A stretch of 64,000 nucleotides of DNA from Planctomycetota bacterium. Lineage in GTDB: Bacteria > Planctomycetota > UBA1135 > GCA-002686595. Position 1 is the stretch's first letter; each line of letters begins with the position of its first letter. The notes below the pieces were generated by a model. The model was not told the DNA's origin and did no database searches. It worked only from the letters and a program-made list of their open reading frames with translations. The translations under genes and the position numbers were made by a program. This document shows positions 50,882-60,708 of the stretch, in pieces. Location: assembly GCA_014237855.1 (NCBI GenBank), contig JABACD010000003.1, forward strand, positions 62,001 through 126,000. The letters run 5' to 3'.

Positions 50882-51653
50882 GAAGCCCCAGGCTTGGCTT
50901 GAGACCGTAGAGAGCTTCTATCTCGTGGTCCTCAATCTCAGAGGTGACTCGATCGAACTGGATGCGGCCATCACGCAGACCTATCAGCCGCGGAATCATC
51001 TCACGGGCCAGGCCGATGTCGTGCAGGCTGAGCACAAGGGTCAGTCCTTGGCTTCTTGCAAGCTGGACGAGGATGAGAAGGGTCTCCCTGGCTCGAGCCG
51101 GATCAAGCGCAGAGAGCGGTTCATCCGCAAGCAGTGCGCCTGGTGACTGGTACAAGGCTCGCGCGATGGCGACTCGTTGCTGCTCTCCGCCGGAGAGAGA
51201 ATCCACCCGTTGAAAGAGCTTCTCCTCGATGCCAAGGCTCTCGAGCAGCTCATGCACCTCGTCCAGTTCTGCAGCACGTTGATGAAGCATGGCTCTCAGC
51301 GCTCCGAGAGTCCCCATCCTGGCGATGCGCCCGGCAATCACGTTCTGGATGACACGCAGATTTGGAATCAGGCCGAAGCTCTGTGGGACGAATCCGATCT
51401 GGCTACGAAGCTCCCGAAGACCTGCGGTCGGCAGGGTCTTCAGGTCCTGATCCTGCACCAGGACGCTGCCCTCCGCGCTGGGCAGGGAGCCGTTCAGCAT
51501 CCTCAGGACACTCGTCTTGCCGGCCCCACTGGGGCCAACAAGTGCCACGATCTCTCCCGGTTCAATCCTGAAGCTGAGCCCCTCGAGGACCGCCGGTCCA
51601 TCGAAGTCGAGGCTCACCTCTGTGAGTGAGAAGGAGAGCGCGGAATGATTCAC
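50871..51653 (-). CDS. phnC: PhnC-type ABC transporter ATPase
   Basis: ATP-binding subunit of 260 residues. Walker A GPSGAGKTS is near residue 39, the Q-loop is in IGFVPQSFGL, the ABC signature is LSGGEQQR, and Walker B is GALLADEPLSALDP. The order and the string NVIAGRIARMGTLGALR are typical of PhnC-type ATPases. It starts 5 bases after the binding-protein gene and overlaps the first permease. Confidence 0.9.
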   Translation of the reverse strand: MNHSALSFSLTEVSLDFDGPAVLEGLSFRIEPGEIVALVGPSGAGKTSVLRMLNGSLPSAEGSVLVQDQDLKTLPTAGLRELRSQIGFVPQSFGLIPNLRVIQNVIAGRIARMGTLGALRAMLHQRAAELDEVHELLESLGIEEKLFQRVDSLSGGEQQRVAIARALYQSPGALLADEPLSALDPARARETLLILVQLARSQGLTLVLSLHDIGLAREMIPRLIGLRDGRIQFDRVTSEIEDHEIEALYGLKPSLGLHEE

Positions 51654-51658
51654 TTCCC

Positions 51659-52546
51659 TCAGCGAACCAGACCAAGCTGACGGGCGAGGTCTTCCAGGGG
51701 CTTGAACTCCTCGTTGCTGGCGTCGATCAAGCCCTCCTCCCTCATCATCGCTCCGAGCAGGACGGGGTCACCCATTTTGGTAAGGGTCTTCTGGACCCTG
51801 TCCGTGAAGCCCTTGCCGTACCGGATATCAAGGGCCGGGTGCGAGTTCCAGGAGTAGTCCGGGTAGGGAGGTGTGATCCAGATGATGCGGCAGACCTCCG
51901 GGTCGATCTTTCCCTCCTTGACTCGGGTCTCGTAGGTCTTGTAGCTGAGTACGCCTGCGTCAAAGCTTCCACTCTGGACTAGCTGCCAGGTCTGGTCGTG
52001 ACTGCCGGAAAAATTCATCTCCGAACCAAAGTACTCGGCTGGAGTCTTTCCAGTCGCCTTGCGAATGAAGTACTCGGGCATCAAGCGGCCAGAGGTGGAA
52101 GAGTCTGAGCCAAAGGTGAAGCTATGCTTGTTCAGGCCCTCGGGAAATGACTCACTTGCTTCAAGGCCGCTATCTGCATTGGCGATGAAGTAGGACTTGT
52201 ACTTGGGATCGATCTTGCCCTGGGCGATTGCCCGAGCTCCAGGGACTGCTGCGCGTGCGCGTACGCCAGTCAGACCACCGAACCAGGAGAGATGCACGTC
52301 ACCGTTCTTGAAGGCCTCAACCGAAGCACCATAGTCAGCAACATGGACGTACTCGAAGGGGACGCCTAGCTCGGCCGAGAGGTAGTCGGCAACGGCACCG
52401 AACTTCTCGATCATCTCGGTCGTGTTTTCGCCAGGAATGGCGGTAAACCGGATGGTGGCGTCACCACCCCGTACATCGGAAGTGCATGCGGCGGCCAGGA
52501 GCGCGAGTAGCGGCAAGCACAAGGCCCGGATGGTCTTGTTCGTCAT
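51659..52546 (-). CDS. phnD: PhnD-family substrate-binding protein of an oxyanion importer
   Basis: Periplasmic binding protein of 295 residues; the signal ends LLAAACTSD and may be lipidated. The PhnD fold is shown by FTAIPGENTTEM, VADYGASVEAFKNGDVHLSWFGG, FIANADSGL, FGSDSSTSGRLMP and SGSHDQTWQLV. The Ser-Ser-Thr-Ser-Gly run binds the anion's phospho group in relatives. The W-F-G-G-L-T stretch and the sequence around it also resemble the binding proteins annotated as putative selenate carriers, so phosphonate, phosphite, phosphate or selenate-type anions are all possible. It is the first gene of the importer operon and diverges from a molybdenum hydroxylase. Confidence 0.82.
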   Translation of the reverse strand: MTNKTIRALCLPLLALLAAACTSDVRGGDATIRFTAIPGENTTEMIEKFGAVADYLSAELGVPFEYVHVADYGASVEAFKNGDVHLSWFGGLTGVRARAAVPGARAIAQGKIDPKYKSYFIANADSGLEASESFPEGLNKHSFTFGSDSSTSGRLMPEYFIRKATGKTPAEYFGSEMNFSGSHDQTWQLVQSGSFDAGVLSYKTYETRVKEGKIDPEVCRIIWITPPYPDYSWNSHPALDIRYGKGFTDRVQKTLTKMGDPVLLGAMMREEGLIDASNEEFKPLEDLARQLGLVR

Positions 52547-52612
52547 CGATTGGGTTCTGCTGGACAGGGGATGGAGGGCTCTGTTGAGGCCTTCTTGGGC
52601 AATGAGGGTGGG

Positions 52613-52642
52613 ATTCTAGTCGGGCAGCTTCACACGATCCAA
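52613..52642 (-). promoter_or_regulatory. Possible promoter of the importer operon
   Basis: On the minus strand, TTGGAT (52642-52637), an 18-base spacer and TAGAAT (52618-52613) give a weak -35 and a good -10 (5/6), about 67 bases before the phnD start. It is supported only by consensus similarity. Confidence 0.35.
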
Positions 52643-52659
52643 CATGCAGGAGCAGCACC

Positions 52660-52686
52660 GCTGACATTGATCGAACAGCCGTCAGC
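52660..52686. promoter_or_regulatory. Possible operator in the phnD/Mo-hydroxylase divergent region
   Basis: GCTGAC (52660-52665) and GTCAGC (52681-52686) form a 6-bp inverted repeat with a 15-base centre. It lies in the middle of the 248-base divergent region (52547-52794), just upstream of the phnD promoter-like site, where a shared regulator could bind. Chance occurrence cannot be excluded. Confidence 0.25.
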
Positions 52687-52794
52687 ACCCCACATGCTGT
52701 TATGAGCGGCCCTGAGCACCTAAGATGGGCGTATGACTCACTTGGTGCTGCACCAGCAGGTCCAGGATTCCCAAGCCCGTCTCCCTCCAATTCG

Positions 52795-53472
52795 ATGACC
52801 AGAGACCACTCTTCAGACCCCGAGCCCAAGAGCCTCAGCCGACGCTCATTTCTCAAGGGCGCAGGTGGCGCAGCTGCTAGCGGCGTGTTCGTCGGTGAAC
52901 TCGCTACTGGAGCGAAGCCGGTTGAGCCCACCAGATGCCTTTCTTCCGAAGAGACACTCGAGGGAGATGTGGAGGTCACGTTCCATCTGAACGGTGAGAG
53001 CATCGCGGTAACAGTTGAACCTCGCACAACCTTGTTGAGCGCCATGCGCGATCGCATCGGCCATACCGCGGCCAAGTCAGTCTGCGAGCAGGGAAACTGC
53101 GGCGCCTGCACTGTCTTGCTCGACGACGAGCCCGTCTACTCTTGCCTGACTCTGGCGGTGAAAGCTGACGGTCGTGAGGTGCGGACTGCTGGTGGTCTGG
53201 CCGAGGGGGGAGAGCTGAGTCCGGTACAGGCCGCCATGGTAGATCGTGATGGCATGATGTGCGGCTTCTGCACACCTGGGCTTGTGATGTCAGTGACGGC
53301 CTGTCTCGAGAAGAACCCACGAGCCGACGAGGCCGAAGTGCGCCAGGCATGTTCGGGCAACCTCTGTCGCTGTGGCACCTACCCACATGTATTTCAGGCA
53401 GCTCTGGACGCTGGTCGCAAGATGGTCGCCAGCAGTAACTCAGGCAGCGGCTCCGCAGGGGGTGGGCGATGA
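52795..53472 (+). CDS. Molybdenum hydroxylase 2Fe-2S subunit with Tat signal
   Basis: Small iron-sulfur subunit of the xanthine dehydrogenase/aldehyde oxidoreductase family, 225 residues from ATG 52795; an open frame reaches back to 52702 but only adds Pro/Ser-rich sequence before the signal. The N-terminus has a twin-arginine signal, SRRSFLKGAGG (Arg16-Arg17), so the folded complex is probably exported. The plant-type 2Fe-2S cluster uses Cys97, 102, 105 and 117. The second cluster uses Cys156, 159, 191 and 193 (CGFC and CRC). This layout matches periplasmic PaoA-type enzymes. The stop overlaps the large subunit start as ATGA. Confidence 0.92.
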   Translation: MTRDHSSDPEPKSLSRRSFLKGAGGAAASGVFVGELATGAKPVEPTRCLSSEETLEGDVEVTFHLNGESIAVTVEPRTTLLSAMRDRIGHTAAKSVCEQGNCGACTVLLDDEPVYSCLTLAVKADGREVRTAGGLAEGGELSPVQAAMVDRDGMMCGFCTPGLVMSVTACLEKNPRADEAEVRQACSGNLCRCGTYPHVFQAALDAGRKMVASSNSGSGSAGGGR

Positions 53473-55634
53473 GTCTCCAGCCCAAGAAGAACACCAAGGA
53501 CGGACAGCCGACCTGGGGTGAGCGTGATCGGCTCTCGGTCCTCAACACGGACACGCGGCGCTTGAGTGCGGGAGCAAAGGTGAGTGGTGAGGCACTGTAC
53601 AGCATGGATCAGCGCCCGGAGGGCATGCTGTTTGGTCGCCTGGTCTGTGTTCCTGTGGCCACCGCGGAGTTCACCCTGGACCTCGAACCGGCCCTCGCCA
53701 TGGATGGAGTGGAGGGAGCCATTGTCTTGAGGAAAGATAAGACTCTCTACAATGGCCAGGCGGTAGCCGCTGTTGCAGCACGAACACCGGAGCTGGCTGA
53801 GGATGCGGCCCGAGCGGTAAAGCTGGAGATCAAGCCCCTGCCCTGGGCGGTAACAGCCGAGCAGGCAATGGCCGAGCGCGCCCCTCAGGTTCTTGGGCGT
53901 CGGCCCAACTACGGGCCGCGGGGGCGTGGTGACGGAACGACAGGAGACGAGGAGGAGACCATGCTGGCCCTCGAGGGGGCGGCCTACCGGGTGGAGTCCG
54001 AGTACCACGTTCCAGTTCAGCATCACTGCAGTCTCGAGACCCATGGAGTCGTGGCGGACTATGACGGTGGTGAGGAGGCGACGATCTACGCCTCGACGCA
54101 GTCGGTCTTCGGCATCCCGGGGAGCGCAGCCAGGGAGATGGACCTCAGCAGGAAGAACGTCCGCTGTGTGGTGGAGCACATGGGGGGCGGCTTTGGCTCG
54201 AAGTTCTCCATGGACGTTGCGGGCAAGGCTGCCTGTGCTCTTGCGAAGGAGACGGGCAGACCGGTCTACGTCTTCAATGACCGTGAGCAGGAATTTCAGA
54301 CCTCAGGAAACCGCTCGGGCTCGACTCAGCGGATCCAGGCGGGCGTGGACGAAGAAGGCAAGCTGGTCGCGATGCACTCGGAGATGGAGAAGCTCGGTGG
54401 TCTGGGCCCGGGGCCCGGTACACGCCAGCCCTACATCTACGATGTGGCCGAGTCTTTCACTCGGGAGCACTCGATCCACACCAACACGGATGCCAGTCGC
54501 GCGATGCGTGCCCCCGGTCATCCGCAGGTGTCCTTTGCGATGGAATCCACCATTGACCAGCTGGCCTACGAGGCCGGGATCGATCTGGTCGAGTTTCGCA
54601 AGTTGAATCTCTCTGACCCGGTCTACCACCGACAGCTTGATCGAGTGGCCAGGGAGATCGGCTGGGCCGATCATCCGCACAAGTCCGCTCCGGGAACCGG
54701 CGATGGCTGGACGGCCGAAGGCATCGGTTTCGGGGTGACGATCTGGGGAGGCGGCGGCTACGCGGGCTGCGGTGCGAATGTTCGCATCGAGCGCGATGGC
54801 GGTGTGATCTCCTCCATCGGCGTACAGGACCTGGGAACGGGGGTGCGCACCCTCGTGGCTATGATTCCGGCGGAGGAATTCGGCCTGACGGTTGAGGACG
54901 TCGATGCGCGCATCGGCGACTCCCATCTACCGCAGGGTGTCAGTTCAGGCGGAAGCGTGACCACCGGCTCAGTCTCCCCCGTGGTGAAGTCCGCTGCATG
55001 GAACGCACGCCTTGCCTTTGCGGAGCATCTGGCACCGATCCTGAGCTGCGAGCCAGGGAATGTGACCTTCGCTGACGGCAAGGTCTTCGACAGGGCTTCT
55101 CCCGATCGCGGACTCTCCTGGCAGGACGCCTGCGCTGCACTTCCAACCGAGGGCCTCACGGCCAATGGTGAGTTCGTTGACGACCTCCAGGCCAGTGGGG
55201 TGCATGGTGCGCAGGCGGCACGTGTCCGTGTCGACCTGAAGACCGGGCAACTGACCGTGCTCAAGATGGTTGCGATTCAGGACAGCGGTCTGGTGCTCAA
55301 TCCACTCACCTGGCGCAGCCAGGTGAACGGCGCGATGATCCAGGCCCTGGGCCAGGCACTCCTCGAGGAGCGTTGTATGGATCCTGACCTCGGCCTTCAG
55401 ATCAACCCGAACTTCGGAGACTACAAGATTCCCGGCTCGCTCGAGATCCCTGAGCTGGTTGCGATCATCGATGAAGAAGATACGCGTCAGGCAGTGATCG
55501 GTGTGGGGGAGCCACCTGTCATACCCGGTGTCGGCGCCATCGCCAATGCGCTGCAAAATGCGTGCGATGTACGAATCACCTCATTGCCCCTCACTCCAGA
55601 TAAAATCCTTTCGGCCATCGCCTCTCAAAGTTAG
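53469..55634 (+). CDS. Molybdenum hydroxylase large (molybdopterin) subunit
   Basis: Catalytic subunit of 721 residues that binds molybdopterin cytosine dinucleotide and hydroxylates aldehydes or N-heterocycles. The family pieces are clear: SGEALYSMDQ at the start, HMGGGFGSK for cofactor binding, AMRAPGHPQ for the substrate-side Arg, SSGGSVTTGSV, and GVGEPP with the catalytic Glu681. It has no signal of its own and would be exported together with the Tat subunit. It follows that subunit with a four-base overlap and touches the FAD gene with no gap. The substrate is unknown. No XdhC or MocA maturation gene lies in the window. Confidence 0.92.
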   Translation: MSLQPKKNTKDGQPTWGERDRLSVLNTDTRRLSAGAKVSGEALYSMDQRPEGMLFGRLVCVPVATAEFTLDLEPALAMDGVEGAIVLRKDKTLYNGQAVAAVAARTPELAEDAARAVKLEIKPLPWAVTAEQAMAERAPQVLGRRPNYGPRGRGDGTTGDEEETMLALEGAAYRVESEYHVPVQHHCSLETHGVVADYDGGEEATIYASTQSVFGIPGSAAREMDLSRKNVRCVVEHMGGGFGSKFSMDVAGKAACALAKETGRPVYVFNDREQEFQTSGNRSGSTQRIQAGVDEEGKLVAMHSEMEKLGGLGPGPGTRQPYIYDVAESFTREHSIHTNTDASRAMRAPGHPQVSFAMESTIDQLAYEAGIDLVEFRKLNLSDPVYHRQLDRVAREIGWADHPHKSAPGTGDGWTAEGIGFGVTIWGGGGYAGCGANVRIERDGGVISSIGVQDLGTGVRTLVAMIPAEEFGLTVEDVDARIGDSHLPQGVSSGGSVTTGSVSPVVKSAAWNARLAFAEHLAPILSCEPGNVTFADGKVFDRASPDRGLSWQDACAALPTEGLTANGEFVDDLQASGVHGAQAARVRVDLKTGQLTVLKMVAIQDSGLVLNPLTWRSQVNGAMIQALGQALLEERCMDPDLGLQINPNFGDYKIPGSLEIPELVAIIDEEDTRQAVIGVGEPPVIPGVGAIANALQNACDVRITSLPLTPDKILSAIASQS

Positions 55635-56639
55635 ATGAAGACGTTCAAGATCCATCGTCCCAAGACGGTCGAGCAGGCCACCGGGCTCTTACCCTCGCGT
55701 CGGGGTCCGGCCGAGATCGACGAGGCGCGGCCCATGGCCGGTGGTCAGGATCTCCTGACTGAGATGAAGTCCTACCTGGTTCAGCCCGAGTCAGTCGTCG
55801 ATCTCGGTGCGGTTGCCGAACTCGAGGAGTACGAGGTGGGGGCTTCCCTGCGACTCGGCGCTCTGACCACGCTGGCAAGGATTGCATCTGACACCGAGAT
55901 TGGAGCGCGCTGGACCGCCCTGGCTGAGGCTGCAGCATCCGTGGCGAGTCCACAGATCCGCACTCAGGCAACGCTGGGCGGAAACCTCTGCCAGCGACCT
56001 CGATGCTGGTACTTCCGGCACGAGGATGCTGTCTGTATCAAGAAGGGTGGCTCTGAGTGCTTTGCCGAGAGTGGGCTCTCCAAGTACAACGCGATCCTGG
56101 GGGGTGGGCCCTCCTACATCGTGCACCCCTCTGATTGTGCGACCGCCCTGGTCTGCCTCGATGCCGAGGTAACCCGTAGCACCAAGCGAGGCGAGAGGAC
56201 TCAACCACTCGAGGAGTTCTTCACGCTGCCCTCGGAGGGCAGCGTCATGCGAGAGAACGTGCTCAAGGCTGATGAGCTGCTCCTCAAGATCGAGGTGCCG
56301 GCCCTACCCGAGGGCTGGAAGAGCACCTATCTCAAGTTCAAGGAGCGCGCCTCCTATGACTTCGCGCTCTGTGCGGTGGCGCTCTCCGCCAAGCTCGAGG
56401 GAGGCAAGATCGAAGACGCACGTCTGGTCCTGGGCGCGGTCGCGCCGATCCCGTGGCGCGCCAGGGCTGCTGAGGAATTCCTGGCCGGTAAGCAGAGCAC
56501 TCCCGAGGTCTGGGAGAAGGCGGGAGAGCTGGCCATGGAGGAAGCAGAGCCGCTCGCGGACAATGCCTTCAAGGTGCCCCTGGCTCAGGGGCTGATTCAG
56601 AAGGCCTTCAAGTCGCTGACCGATGGAGGTGCCAAGTGA
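55635..56639 (+). CDS. Molybdenum hydroxylase FAD subunit with 4Fe-4S loop
   Basis: Flavin-binding subunit of 334 residues in the vanillyl-alcohol oxidase fold. MAGGQDLLTEMK (34-45) and TLGGNL (113-118) bind FAD. Four Cys (119, 124, 134 and 142) lie in an insert of the kind that holds a 4Fe-4S cluster in PaoB and 4-hydroxybenzoyl-CoA reductase. The C-terminal CO-dehydrogenase-flavoprotein-type domain starts near residue 215. The ATG follows the large-subunit stop directly. The gene order (2Fe-2S, Mo, FAD) differs from the paoABC order. Its stop overlaps a small Cys-rich ORF as GTGA. Confidence 0.9.
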   Translation: MKTFKIHRPKTVEQATGLLPSRRGPAEIDEARPMAGGQDLLTEMKSYLVQPESVVDLGAVAELEEYEVGASLRLGALTTLARIASDTEIGARWTALAEAAASVASPQIRTQATLGGNLCQRPRCWYFRHEDAVCIKKGGSECFAESGLSKYNAILGGGPSYIVHPSDCATALVCLDAEVTRSTKRGERTQPLEEFFTLPSEGSVMRENVLKADELLLKIEVPALPEGWKSTYLKFKERASYDFALCAVALSAKLEGGKIEDARLVLGAVAPIPWRARAAEEFLAGKQSTPEVWEKAGELAMEEAEPLADNAFKVPLAQGLIQKAFKSLTDGGAK

Positions 56640-56860
56640 GTTCCTTCGAGAGAATCCAGCTCAGCCCCTACTGCGTGCATTTGAAGAGCAAGAAGCTGGT
56701 CTTCCAGCCCCGTCCTCCTGTGAGTGACGAGGACATCCTCGATGGGAGCGGCCACACCTGGTGTCAGCAGACTCAGGAGGTCGTTGGGGAGGACGGAGAG
56801 CCCAGTGATCCGAGGGAGTGTCAAAAGGGGCGCAGCTGTTTCTGCTCCTACAGCGACTGA
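56636..56860 (+). CDS. Small Cys-rich protein coupled to the Mo-hydroxylase
   Basis: I do not recognise this 74-residue protein. It starts at a GTG that overlaps the FAD-subunit stop by four bases, so it is translated with the complex. It has five Cys (13, 43, 62, 68 and 70), with CQKGRSCFC near the C-terminus, and no signal peptide or membrane helix. The spacing suggests metal or Fe-S binding. It could be a maturation factor, an electron carrier or a small extra subunit. The coding call rests on the tight coupling and codon use like its neighbours. Confidence 0.7.
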   Translation: MSSFERIQLSPYCVHLKSKKLVFQPRPPVSDEDILDGSGHTWCQQTQEVVGEDGEPSDPRECQKGRSCFCSYSD

Positions 56861-56895
56861 CCAGCGCCGTACCACGAGTCCATTGAGCTGAATGT

Positions 56896-56921
56896 CCGGG
56901 CCCGGCAGCGAGCGGGCCCGG
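56896..56921. terminator. GC-rich hairpin after the Mo-hydroxylase operon
   Basis: CCGGGCCCG (56896-56904) and CGGGCCCGG (56913-56921) form a perfect 9-bp stem with an 8-base loop in the 99-base gap between convergent genes. No T-run follows, so it may be a weak bidirectional terminator or a Rho-independent block needing other help. Confidence 0.45.
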
Positions 56922-56959
56922 CCCGGGATTACTCGTGGGCAGGACTTGTGCCCTGCTGT

Positions 56960-57925
56960 CTAGTTACCGGAGAGGGTCTTGGGCAAGAGGCTGCCATTGA
57001 ACTGCTCCCCAATCGTGAAGGGCAGCGAGGCTGAACTCAAGCGGCCAACCTCGACCATGATTGCCAGCATCGCCGGATTCGTGATCGACGTTGTTGTGGA
57101 TGAGGCAACCGAGCCGTCAATCTGGAACCAGCCCGTCTCCATCAGCGGAAAGCCCTGGACCTCGTTCGGATCGTGATTGGTGGAGTTGTAGAGGAACGAC
57201 TGGCTGAAGACACCTGAGATGTCGAGCAGGCTGACTCGCTCCCAGCAATCAAAAGAGTGCTGTGCGCTGAACACCTCCTCGTTGTCGTTGTAAATCAGGA
57301 AGTTGGCGCTGGTGTTGAACTTGGTACCCGTCAGGCCGATGAATATCAGCTCAGCCCTCGGCATGCCCTGACCAGGGATTTGACCAAAGAAGCGAGGGAT
57401 GGCAATGAGATCGGGGGTCGTGCCGTACTCGACACCATCAAGGTCGGCGTTACCATCGCCATTCAAATCGGTGGGGTTTCCCTCGCCAGTTTGGCCTTCA
57501 TAGACCAGTGCGTTGACCTGATACTCGCTCGAGGTCCAGCCGTCAAAGGTCAGCTCCGTTCCGATGAGATAGTCAAAGTCCGTTGCTGAGGGTGAGGCCA
57601 TGCCGCGTGCGTAAGCGAAGCAATAGCCGCGGTTCTCGTTTGGTGAGGCGCTCGAACTCAGGAAGGTGATCGTGTCCAGAGGCGTCAGGGTTTGCCAGGC
57701 ATCAGTCTTCAGGCAGCTCTCTTCGTCTACCCAGTTGAAGTGGACCCTGATTCCCTCGTCTGGGTTGACATTCGTGACGGTCAGAAAGGTATATGAACCC
57801 GGCCGCGAGTCGAATTCTGGGAAGATCAGCAGGCTCCCAGGGTCATTGCGCTCGGAGTGAGCGGCGGGCAGGAGCACACCAATAAGAGAGACCACAGTGA
57901 AGAGGACCTTGAGAGGGAGATTCAT
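56960..57925 (-). CDS. Secreted protein with dockerin-like calcium loop
   Basis: I do not recognise this 321-residue protein as a whole. A clear signal peptide (cleavage near AAHSE) precedes a beta-rich, Asn/Ser/Thr-rich mature part with three Cys (in EESCLKT, RGYCFAYA and SFDCWER). The segment DLNGDGNADLDGVEYG (about 153-168) looks like a single EF-hand or dockerin-type calcium loop. There is no PEP-CTERM or LPXTG-type tail. It may be an extracellular or cell-surface protein. It diverges from lon across 195 bases (57926-58120). Confidence 0.72.
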   Translation of the reverse strand: MNLPLKVLFTVVSLIGVLLPAAHSERNDPGSLLIFPEFDSRPGSYTFLTVTNVNPDEGIRVHFNWVDEESCLKTDAWQTLTPLDTITFLSSSASPNENRGYCFAYARGMASPSATDFDYLIGTELTFDGWTSSEYQVNALVYEGQTGEGNPTDLNGDGNADLDGVEYGTTPDLIAIPRFFGQIPGQGMPRAELIFIGLTGTKFNTSANFLIYNDNEEVFSAQHSFDCWERVSLLDISGVFSQSFLYNSTNHDPNEVQGFPLMETGWFQIDGSVASSTTTSITNPAMLAIMVEVGRLSSASLPFTIGEQFNGSLLPKTLSGN

Positions 57926-58120
57926 GGTGTGCTAGATCAGGTTGTAAGATCGCTGGTATGGTGGGTAGGGTCACAGCCACATTCCGGTGATCATACTCCG
58001 TACGCCCAAGTTAGGTGGGGTGTGGACGGCTCTTCATGCGGCGCTCACCTGCCAGAATGGTTGGAACGGGGCATTCGGGGCGTCATACTGGGTGCTGACG
58101 CTTCACCCTGAGGAACAGAC

Positions 58121-60688
<2,568 letters not shown>

Positions 60689-60708
60689 GCTCCGCTGGGT
60701 TTGGCGTA

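Noticed and set aside
57857-58111. 84-codon frame upstream of lon
   Set aside because: It overlaps the signal-peptide end of the divergent gene and has an atypical composition.
58000-58120. Heat-shock (CIRCE or sigma-32) control of lon
   Set aside because: No inverted repeat of the CIRCE type and no fitting -35/-10 were found.
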